In this document: positions 15,496 to 22,040 of the stretch, one piece after another | How positions within the stretch are numbered: the stretch's first letter is position 1 | How the letters are laid out: every line of letters begins with the position of its first letter | NCBI GenBank assembly: GCA_902763085.1 | Contig: CACWQW010000027.1 | Location: 1-32,518, forward strand | Length of the DNA: 32,518 bases | Direction of reading: 5' to 3' | From: Dongibacter bovis | Lineage (GTDB): Bacteria; Bacillota; Negativicutes; Selenomonadales; Selenomonadaceae | The notes under the pieces: generated by a model | Database searches by the model: none | What the model was told of the DNA's origin: nothing | What the model saw: only the letters and a program-made list of their open reading frames with translations | Position numbers and translations under genes: made by a program

Positions 15496-16522
15496 CCATC
15501 CGTCCCCCCAGCAGCTCCTCATACCCCTGCTGCGTGATCCTGCCCGCCACATAGAGACGCCTGCCCTCTGCGGCGAACGTCGTCATGCCCTCACGCCTGC
15601 CCGCGAGCATCACGGAGGGGATCTGCCGCTCCTCGCCATCGTGGATCATGCGGCAGATCGCCGGCGTCCGCAGCAGCACCTCGAACACCGCCTGCCTCCC
15701 CGCCATACCGTGCACGAGACGCTGTGAGACGACAGCCGTCACCGAGGCGGCGAATGATGCCCGCGCCGCCGCCCGCTCATCTGCGGGGAAGAAATCGGCC
15801 AGCCGCTGGACGGCCTCTGCCGCCGTCCGCGCGTGCAGCGTCGAGAGCACGAGCATCCCCGCCTCCGCCGCCGTGAGCGCCGCACGCATCGCTGCGAGAT
15901 CGCGCAGTTCCGTGACGAGGAGCACATCGGGGTCCTCGCGCAACGCACTGCGCAGCGCCTCATCGAAGGAAAGGAAGTCCCTGCCGAGCTCCCGTTGGTG
16001 CACGAGGCTCCCCGGTGCCGCGTAGAGATACTCCACGGGGTCCTCCAGCGTGATGACATGCAGTCCCGCTCCCCCCGCCATCATCTCCCCGAGCAGCGCC
16101 GCCAGCGACGTCGATTTTCCCGCGCCGACGCGCCCCGTCACGAGGATCAGCCCGTGCCTTGCCTGCGCGAGCGCGCAGAAGCCAGGCGGCGCACCGATCT
16201 CCGCGAGCGTCGGGATCCGCGCGGGCAGCAGCCGCAGCGTCAGCGCGACGCCGCCGCGCACGAGATACGCATTCCCGCGGAGGCGCCTGCCCGCATGCGT
16301 GCATGCGAAATCCACGCCAGCGCAGCGCGACCGGAGTGCCTCCCAGACGCCACCTCGTGCCTGGAGCCACGCCGCCAGCGCCTCACTAGAGACCGCTGGC
16401 AGGGCGGACAGCCTGCCCTCGACGCGCAGGAAAGAGGGCGCGCCTGCCGTGAGGTGCAGGTCGGACGCCTCTGCGCGCACCATCGCATCGAGCAGCGCCT
16501 CGATCTGCGCCTCAGCCGCCAT
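15461..16522 (-). CDS. pilT: Type IV pilus retraction ATPase PilT
   Basis: A 353-residue hexameric ATPase that powers pilus retraction. Visible motifs are an N-terminal LLDAMVRAEASDLHLTAG stretch, the Walker A loop GRVGAGKST at residues 130-138, the Asp box ITLEDPVEYLY, the Walker B region LLVTELRD, and the His box STLHARTA. Near the C terminus AICRMIHDGEERQIPSVM matches the AIRNLIRE-type element that separates PilT from PilB. Length is normal. The Walker B site has Thr-Glu where many relatives have Gly-Glu, probably harmless. It starts at ATG 16520-16522 inside the end of pilB, an 11-base overlap. Confidence 0.93.
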   Translation of the reverse strand: MAAEAQIEALLDAMVRAEASDLHLTAGAPSFLRVEGRLSALPAVSSEALAAWLQARGGVWEALRSRCAGVDFACTHAGRRLRGNAYLVRGGVALTLRLLPARIPTLAEIGAPPGFCALAQARHGLILVTGRVGAGKSTSLAALLGEMMAGGAGLHVITLEDPVEYLYAAPGSLVHQRELGRDFLSFDEALRSALREDPDVLLVTELRDLAAMRAALTAAEAGMLVLSTLHARTAAEAVQRLADFFPADERAAARASFAASVTAVVSQRLVHGMAGRQAVFEVLLRTPAICRMIHDGEERQIPSVMLAGRREGMTTFAAEGRRLYVAGRITQQGYEELLGGRMDGGLFVSGTPS

Positions 16523-17783
16523 AGAGCACCCGCCTCACTTCCTCCGCCGTCGTCAGACCTGCGAGAACCTTCTGTCTCCCATCGGCAAGGAGCGGACGAA
16601 AACCGGCGCGCCGCGCCTCACGGCGAAGGGCAGAAAGCCCCTCGCCACGCAGGACAACACCGCGCATCCCATCGTCTGGCACGAGCACCTCCTGCAGGGC
16701 GATCCTGCCGCGATACCCCGTGCCGTGGCAAGCAGGACACCCTCGTCCTCGCTGCACCCGGTGACCTGCGAGCGCCTCGTTGCCGAGGGCGAGGGCATCC
16801 GCGTCGGAAAGCTCCGCCTCCTCGCGGCACTCCGGACAGACCCGTCGCACCAGCCGCTGCGCGACGATCCCCTTGAGCGTCGCCGCGAGCAGATAGGGCG
16901 CGAGTCCCATATCGAGCAGACGATACACCGTACTGCAGGCATCCTCCGTGTGCAGCGTGGTAAAGACGCGATGCCCCGTGAGCGCTGCCTGCAGCGACAG
17001 CTCCGCCGTCACCGCATCGCGCATCTCCCCCACGACGATCGTATCCGCGTCGAGGCGCAGGACATGGCGCAATGCCTCCGCGAACGAGAGCCCACCCTCC
17101 TCGCGGACCTCTACCTGCGTGACCCCTGCGAGGCGATACTCCACGGGATCGTCGAGCGTCACGATGCTCGCCTGCTCGCTCGCCAGCGTCGCAAGCGCCG
17201 CATAAAGGCTCGATGACTTGCCTGAGCCCATCGGCCCACTCATGATCAGAAGTCCCGAAGGCTGAGCGCAAAGCGCGCGGAACGACGCCTCATTCTCCTC
17301 CGACAGTCCGAGTTCCTCGATGCGCCACACCTTGCCGCCATGCGCGAGCAATCGCAGCACGAGACACTCCCCCTCGATGGTCGGCATCGTCGCCACACGC
17401 ACATCCGTCTCCTTCCCTTCCCGCGTGAAGGAGAAATGCCCATCCTGCGGCCGCCGCTGCTCACTTGGATCGAGACGCGACAGAACCTTGATGCGCGACA
17501 AAAAAACGGCATAAACCTTTTTCGGAAAAAGTTCATGCCGTAATTGAAGAAGCCCATCCAAACGGACGCGGATGCGGACGCCATCTGCCTGAGGCTCGAA
17601 ATGGAGATCGCTCGCCCCCTCCGCCACCGCCTCGCCAAGCGTGAAATCGACGAGACGCTCGACAGCGGAGACGGCAGGCAACGCCCGCACGGAAGCAGAG
17701 CCACCCGCACGCATCGAAACGCGCTGCAGCTCGCTCTCGCGCAACACCTGCTGCACCAGCTGATGAAACCGCCCCGTCGCCAT
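16512..17783 (-). CDS. pilB: Type IV pilus extension ATPase PilB (short form)
   Basis: A 423-residue GspE/PulE/PilB-type ATPase for pilus extension. It has a DLHFEPQ stretch near residue 60, the Walker A loop GPMGSGKSS at 183-191, an Asp box at about 209-216, Walker B VVGEMRD at 250-256 and the His box TLHTED near 276. A zinc module follows, with CPEC near residue 325 and CPAC near 355. It lacks the extra N-terminal domain of about 150 residues (MshEN type, often c-di-GMP binding) of full-size PilB, so it resembles GspE-like or ComGA-like short forms. ATG 17781-17783 has GGAGG seven bases upstream. It is first in the pil run and has a good promoter. Confidence 0.92.
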   Translation of the reverse strand: MATGRFHQLVQQVLRESELQRVSMRAGGSASVRALPAVSAVERLVDFTLGEAVAEGASDLHFEPQADGVRIRVRLDGLLQLRHELFPKKVYAVFLSRIKVLSRLDPSEQRRPQDGHFSFTREGKETDVRVATMPTIEGECLVLRLLAHGGKVWRIEELGLSEENEASFRALCAQPSGLLIMSGPMGSGKSSSLYAALATLASEQASIVTLDDPVEYRLAGVTQVEVREEGGLSFAEALRHVLRLDADTIVVGEMRDAVTAELSLQAALTGHRVFTTLHTEDACSTVYRLLDMGLAPYLLAATLKGIVAQRLVRRVCPECREEAELSDADALALGNEALAGHRVQRGRGCPACHGTGYRGRIALQEVLVPDDGMRGVVLRGEGLSALRREARRAGFRPLLADGRQKVLAGLTTAEEVRRVLYGG

Positions 17784-17830
17784 CCTGTATCCTCCAATAA
17801 AACAAACTGTCAGTTGAAAAATACAAGTTC

Positions 17831-17858
17831 ATTATATCAAATATAAGAATATTTTCAA
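17831..17858 (-). promoter_or_regulatory. Promoter of the pil(-aro) operon
   Basis: On the minus strand TTGAAA (17853-17858) and TATAAT (17831-17836) are 16 bp apart. Transcription would start near 17824, leaving a leader of about 40 nt before pilB. The flanking DNA is AT-rich, unlike the genes. Confidence 0.8.
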
Positions 17859-17879
17859 TACCCATTCAATAGAGATTAA

Positions 17880-18180
17880 AAATATTTTTATTTCCATGTC
17901 AACGGTGGTGAACCGTTTCATCCTATCGTCCATGATTCTCTGCCTCTGGCAACGACAGCGAGCAACCATCCCTCGGCGCATCGAGTCATCGAGGGATGGT
18001 TGCTTGATCCTTTTTTCACTTCGATCGAATGAGTTTCAACTGGAGCGCTTTTAGGAAGGTAGCGAATGTCGCCACTTTCTCGCGCCTCTGCAATCCTCTC
18101 GGCGAAGTGGCAGTCATTCTTGGGAGGTGAACCTAGTCGTAGCCGGAAGAATCATGGAACTGGCAATCACTACCCAAGAG
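17880..18180. other. Structured spacer without a gene; possible non-coding RNA
   Basis: Between the pil promoter and the csoR terminator I see no gene. On the plus strand there are two structures. The first is a perfect 15-bp stem (17961-17975 with 17990-18004), loop 14, followed after six bases by TTTTTT (18011-18016). The second is a branched element from 18058 to 18174: closing stem GGTAG(C)GA with TC(A)CTACC, an arm GCCACTT/AAGTGGC (18071-18077 with 18105-18111), and an arm ATTCTT/AAGAAT (18116-18121 with 18147-18152). It does not match any riboswitch core I know. The strand is undecided. Confidence 0.45.
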
Positions 18181-18187
18181 AGATACC

Positions 18188-18231
18188 AAAAAACTCCCAC
18201 CCCAACAGATATTTCCGTTGAGCTGGGAGTT
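18188..18231 (-). terminator. Terminator of the ileS-csoR unit
   Basis: Bases 18217-18231 pair with 18192-18206 (15 positions, mostly Watson-Crick), loop 10. On the minus strand TTTTTT (18193-18188) follows. It begins about 16 bases after the csoR stop codon. Confidence 0.9.
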
Positions 18232-18246
18232 CTCTGCCATTTTCCC

Positions 18247-18597
18247 TTATTTCAGGAACTGGTCGATGGCTTTATTTAGGTGTTCGATGGCCTCTTCGTC
18301 GTGGTCCTCCACCGCATGGACGATGCAGTGGCTGATGTGGTCCTTGAGGATGAGGCGGCCGACGCCTTTGATGGCGGAGTCGACGGCGGCGAGCTGGACG
18401 AGGACGTCGCTGCAGTCGCGGCCATCTTCGACCATCTTGCGGATGGATTCGAGGTGGCCGATGAGGCGTGCCATGCGGTTGAGCACGGCTTTCGTCTGCG
18501 TGTGGGAGTGACCGTGCGCGTGGGCGTGTGGATGCCCCTGCCCGCCTGCGCACGACTCGGCACGCAGTGCTGCCTGATCGGCGGCCTGCGGCTTCAC
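18247..18597 (-). CDS. CsoR-family metal-sensing repressor with His-rich N terminus
   Basis: A 116-residue member of the CsoR/RcnR (DUF156) family of all-helical repressors. Cys62, His87 and Cys91 (in RDCSD and DHISHC) have the same 25- and 4-residue spacings as the copper ligands Cys36, His61 and Cys65 of Mycobacterium CsoR, so copper(I) sensing is likely. Before the core lies a stretch with six histidines (HPHAHAHGHSH), which may hold extra metal. The start taken is GTG 18595-18597, sharing GTGA with the ileS stop; no separate ribosome site is seen, so translation is probably coupled to ileS. An ATG 39 bases upstream inside ileS is the alternative. No copper exporter gene is adjacent, so its targets are elsewhere. 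Confidence 0.85.
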   Translation of the reverse strand: MKPQAADQAALRAESCAGGQGHPHAHAHGHSHTQTKAVLNRMARLIGHLESIRKMVEDGRDCSDVLVQLAAVDSAIKGVGRLILKDHISHCIVHAVEDHDEEAIEHLNKAIDQFLK

Positions 18598-21500
18598 TTG
18601 ACGGCGAGCGTGACCGTCTCGCCGTTGATGTTCCATTCCTTCTGGTGGCCGTCGAGCGTGTCATAGGTGACGCTGTCGGCGAGGGTGACGCGGCGGAGTT
18701 CCGCTTCGTTCTTCTTCACGAGGGCTTCGAGCTTCTCGTTTCCCGCGAGAGAGACAGCGATGTGGTCCGTGACCTCGTAGCCGTTTTCCTTGCGCATGGT
18801 CTGGAGCTTGCTGATGATCTCGCGCACGAAGCCCTCCTCGATGAGCTCCTCGCTGAGCGTCGTCTCAAGCGCGATGGTCACGCCGCCGTAGCGCTGGCAG
18901 TTGTATGTCTGCGCCATCGTGATCTCGATGTCTTCCGGCGTGAGCGTAACGTCGCCGTCCGCGAGATGGAGCACGAGTTTGCCTGTGCTGTCGAGTTCTT
19001 CCTTCGCCGCATGACCGCTGAGCCCCTTGAGCGCTTTCTGAATGGCGCCCATCTTCTTGCCAACTTTCGGGCCGAGCACGCGGAACTGCGGCTTGAGCGT
19101 GTAGGTGAGATAGGCCTCCATGTCATCCTTGAACTCGACGTGCTTGACGTTGAGCTCGCCCTCGACGATCTGACGGAAGTACTCCGGCAGGACGGTCTCC
19201 GCCTTGACGTACATCGTGCCGATCGGCTGGCGGTTCTTGATGTTCGCCTCGTTGCGCGCGGCGCGGCCGAGCACGACGATCTCGAGGACCTCGCCCATGT
19301 TTTTCTCGAGCGCCGCGTCGATGTGCGCCTCGTTCGCCTGCGGGAAGTCGCAGAGGTGGACGGACTCGGGCGCGTTCTTGTCGATGGAGCGCACGAGGTT
19401 CTGGTAGATGGACTCCGTCATGAAGGGGATCATCGGCGCGGCGGCCTTGGCCGTCGTGACGAGCGCCGTATAGAGCGTCATGTAGGCGTTCACCTTGTCC
19501 TGCTCCATGCCCTTGGCCCAGAAACGGCTGCGGCAGCGGCGCACATACCAGTTCGAGAGCTCGTCGACGAAGGTCTCGAGTGCCTTCGCGGCTTCGGTCA
19601 CGCGGTAGTGCGAGAGGTCGCTGTCAACTTCCTTGACCATCGTATTGAGGCGCGAGAGGCACCATTTGTCCATGACGGAAAGTTTCTCGTAGTCGAGCGT
19701 ATGCTGCGTCGCATCGAACTTGTCAATGTTCGCGTAGAGCACGAAGAACGCGTAGGTGTTCCAGAGCGTGCCCATGAACTTGCGCTGGCCCTCCTGCACG
19801 GCGTCGTCGTGGAAGCGGTTCGGCAGCCAGGGCGCGCTGTTCTCGTAGAAATACCAGCGGATGGCGTCGGCGCCGTGCTTTTTGAGCGCGTCCATCGGAT
19901 CGACGGCATTGCCCTTCGACTTGCTCATCTTGCGGCCTTCCTTGTCCTGCACATGGCCGAGCACAATGACGTTCTTGTAGGGCGCCTTGTGGAAGAGCAG
20001 CGTCGAGATGGCGATGAGCGAGTAGAACCAGCCGCGCGTCTGATCGACGGCCTCGGAGATGAAGTCCGCGGGGAAGCGCCGCTCGAAGATGTCCTTGTTC
20101 TCAAACGGATAGTGCCACTGCGCGAACGGCATGGAGCCGGAGTCGAACCAGCAGTCGATGACTTCCTTGACGCGGTGCATTTCCTTGCCGCACTTCGGGC
20201 ATTTGATCGTGACGTTATCGATGTACGGACGGTGCAGCTCGATATCCTCCGGGCAGTTGTCGCTCATCTCCCTGAGCTCGGCGATGGAGCCGATGACGTG
20301 CTGCTCGCCGCAGTCGGGGCAGACCCAGACGGGGAGCGGCGTGCCCCAGTAGCGGTTGCGCGAGAGGCCCCAGTCCTGCACGTGCTCGAGCCAGTTGCCG
20401 AATCGTCCCTGGCCGATGGATTTCGGGATCCAGTTGACGGTGTTGTTGTTCGCGACGAGCTCATCCTTGACCGCCGTCATCTTGATGAACCAGGTCGGGA
20501 ACGAGTAGTAGAGGAGCGGCGTATCGCAGCGCCAGCAGTGGGGATAGCTGTGCGTGAACTCCGGCGCCTTGAAGAGCTTGCCCTTTTCCTCGAGGTCCTT
20601 GAGGATCAGCGGATCGGCCTTCTTGACGAAGACGCCCGGCCAGTCCGTGTCCTCCGTGAGCTCGCCCTTGCTGTTGACGAAGTTCACGAAGCCGATGCCG
20701 TTCGCCATGCAGACACGGTTATCGTCCTCACCAAAGGCCGGTGCCAGATGGACGATGCCCGTGCCGTCCTCCGTCGTGACATAGTCGTCTGCGAGGACGA
20801 GGAACGATTTCTTGCCCGGCTTCATCTTGCCGACAGCGTAGGGATAGAGCGGCTCGTACTCCCGGCCGACGAGCTCCCTGCCCTTGCAGCGCGCGAGCAC
20901 CGTGCGCTCGCCCGGCACGTCCTCGAACACTTTGTCGACGAGAGCCTCGGCGAGGATGTATTTCTTCTCCCCGACCTGCACCTTCACATAGTCGACCTCA
21001 GGATTCACACAGAGCGCGAGGTTCGACGGCAGCGTCCAGGGCGTCGTCGTCCAGGCGAGGTAGCAGGTGTCGGGCTCGCCCTTCACGCCGAACTCAACCA
21101 TCGCCGAGCGCTCCGTGACGTCTTTGTAGCCCTGCGCGACCTCGTGCGAGGAGAGCGGCGTGCCGCAGCGCGGGCAGTACGGGACGACCTTGTAGCCCTC
21201 GTAGAGCAGGCCTTTTTTCCAGATCTCCTTGAGCGCCCACCACTCGGACTCGATGAAGTCGTTCTCATAGGTGATGTAGGGATGCTCCATGTCCGCCCAG
21301 AAACCGACGACATCGGAGAACTCCTCCCACATACCCTTGTACTTCCAGACCGACTCACGGCATTTCTTGATGAACGGCTCGATGCCGTACGCCTCGATCT
21401 GCTCCTTGCCGTTGATGCCGATGGCCTTCTCGACCTCGAGCTCGACGGGCAGGCCGTGCGTGTCCCAGCCCGCTTTCCGGAGAACCTTCTTGCCCTTCAT

Positions 21501-21719
21501 CGAGGCGAAGCGCGGCAGCATGTCCTTGATGACGCGCGTCAACACATGACCGATGTGCGGCTTGCCGTTCGCCGTCGGCGGGCCGTCGTAGAACGTGAAC
21601 GTATCGCTGCCCTCGCGCTGGTCGATGGCCTTCTGCGCGATGTCATGCTCCTTCCAGAATTGCAGAACCTCTTTTTCCCTGTCCACGAAATTGAGGTTCG
21701 TATCGACTTTCTGATACAA
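18594..21719 (-). CDS. ileS: Isoleucine--tRNA ligase (long form)
   Basis: A 1041-residue class I aminoacyl-tRNA synthetase that charges tRNA-Ile. The HIGH motif lies at residues 55-58 in PTANGKPHIGHVL, and KMSKS appears in GRKMSKSKGNAVDP. The editing domain between them is complete. Several Cys-x-x-Cys pairs (YCPRC, HCWRC, VCPDC, KCPKC) suggest zinc sites. The length and the FYDGPPTANG start place it with the long, eukaryote-like type of IleS found in many anaerobes; that type is often less sensitive to mupirocin, which is an inference here. The start is TTG 21717-21719 with AAGGAGG seven bases upstream. A T-box leader controls it, and csoR is coupled to its stop codon. Confidence 0.97.
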   Translation of the reverse strand: MYQKVDTNLNFVDREKEVLQFWKEHDIAQKAIDQREGSDTFTFYDGPPTANGKPHIGHVLTRVIKDMLPRFASMKGKKVLRKAGWDTHGLPVELEVEKAIGINGKEQIEAYGIEPFIKKCRESVWKYKGMWEEFSDVVGFWADMEHPYITYENDFIESEWWALKEIWKKGLLYEGYKVVPYCPRCGTPLSSHEVAQGYKDVTERSAMVEFGVKGEPDTCYLAWTTTPWTLPSNLALCVNPEVDYVKVQVGEKKYILAEALVDKVFEDVPGERTVLARCKGRELVGREYEPLYPYAVGKMKPGKKSFLVLADDYVTTEDGTGIVHLAPAFGEDDNRVCMANGIGFVNFVNSKGELTEDTDWPGVFVKKADPLILKDLEEKGKLFKAPEFTHSYPHCWRCDTPLLYYSFPTWFIKMTAVKDELVANNNTVNWIPKSIGQGRFGNWLEHVQDWGLSRNRYWGTPLPVWVCPDCGEQHVIGSIAELREMSDNCPEDIELHRPYIDNVTIKCPKCGKEMHRVKEVIDCWFDSGSMPFAQWHYPFENKDIFERRFPADFISEAVDQTRGWFYSLIAISTLLFHKAPYKNVIVLGHVQDKEGRKMSKSKGNAVDPMDALKKHGADAIRWYFYENSAPWLPNRFHDDAVQEGQRKFMGTLWNTYAFFVLYANIDKFDATQHTLDYEKLSVMDKWCLSRLNTMVKEVDSDLSHYRVTEAAKALETFVDELSNWYVRRCRSRFWAKGMEQDKVNAYMTLYTALVTTAKAAAPMIPFMTESIYQNLVRSIDKNAPESVHLCDFPQANEAHIDAALEKNMGEVLEIVVLGRAARNEANIKNRQPIGTMYVKAETVLPEYFRQIVEGELNVKHVEFKDDMEAYLTYTLKPQFRVLGPKVGKKMGAIQKALKGLSGHAAKEELDSTGKLVLHLADGDVTLTPEDIEITMAQTYNCQRYGGVTIALETTLSEELIEEGFVREIISKLQTMRKENGYEVTDHIAVSLAGNEKLEALVKKNEAELRRVTLADSVTYDTLDGHQKEWNINGETVTLAVK

Positions 21720-21739
21720 ACGAACTCCTCCTTATCATC

Positions 21740-21772
21740 AAAAAAGCCTCCATCCCAAAACAGGATGAAGGC
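21740..21772 (-). terminator. Regulated terminator of the ileS T-box
   Basis: GCCTTCATCC pairs with GGATGGAGGC on the minus strand with one G-U pair, and TTTTTT follows directly. The ileS ribosome site lies a few bases beyond, so this stop decides whether ileS is transcribed. Confidence 0.9.
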
Positions 21773-21980
21773 TCCTACGCACATCAATCAACCACCTATT
21801 TCACAGACCAGCATCTGTTATTCCCTAACGCGGAAACACGGCGAAGCCTACTCCTCGTTCAGCCCGCTGCTCAGGAGCGATCTTCGCGCCAGGCTACTCC
21901 CCACCGGCTCTCACCTCACCCGGCTCGCTTGCGGTTTCCCCTCGCGGTACTCTCTCCGTCATCGCATTTACGATGTAACG
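21740..21980 (-). promoter_or_regulatory. T-box leader of ileS, Ile (AUC) specifier
   Basis: The minus-strand leader shows the T-box order. First comes GATGACGGAGAGAGTA, then an AGCGAGCCGGG...GGTGAGAGCCGG region. The specifier part GAAG-ATC-GCTCCTGAG follows, with the isoleucine codon at 21881-21879. Near 21800-21788 AGGTGGTT supplies the UGGU expected to pair with the ACCA end of tRNA-Ile; the usual longer AGGGTGGTACCGCG core is not seen. A terminator hairpin (21763-21772 with 21746-21755) and TTTTTT (21745-21740) come last. Uncharged tRNA-Ile would prevent termination and raise ileS expression. Confidence 0.88.
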
Positions 21981-21985
21981 ACTTT

Positions 21986-22014
21986 ATTCTAGCATAGCAA
22001 AGAGCTGATTTCAA
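21986..22014 (-). promoter_or_regulatory. Promoter of ileS
   Basis: On the minus strand TTGAAA (22009-22014) and TAGAAT (21986-21991) are separated by 17 bp. It lies only 27 bases after the res stop codon, so ileS is uncoupled from the restriction genes. Confidence 0.85.
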
Positions 22015-22040
22015 CTCGCAATTTCCTGCCATGTGATTCT

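Noticed and set aside
18058..18174. Branched element considered as a lysine, cobalamin or glycine riboswitch
   Set aside because: Short stretches recall pieces of those RNAs, but conserved cores do not appear in the right order, so I name no family.
18528..21992. A 1154-codon open frame on the plus strand opposite ileS
   Set aside because: The minus strand carries an unmistakable IleS. The antisense frame is open only because of the GC bias of third codon positions and has no recognisable domain or proper start.
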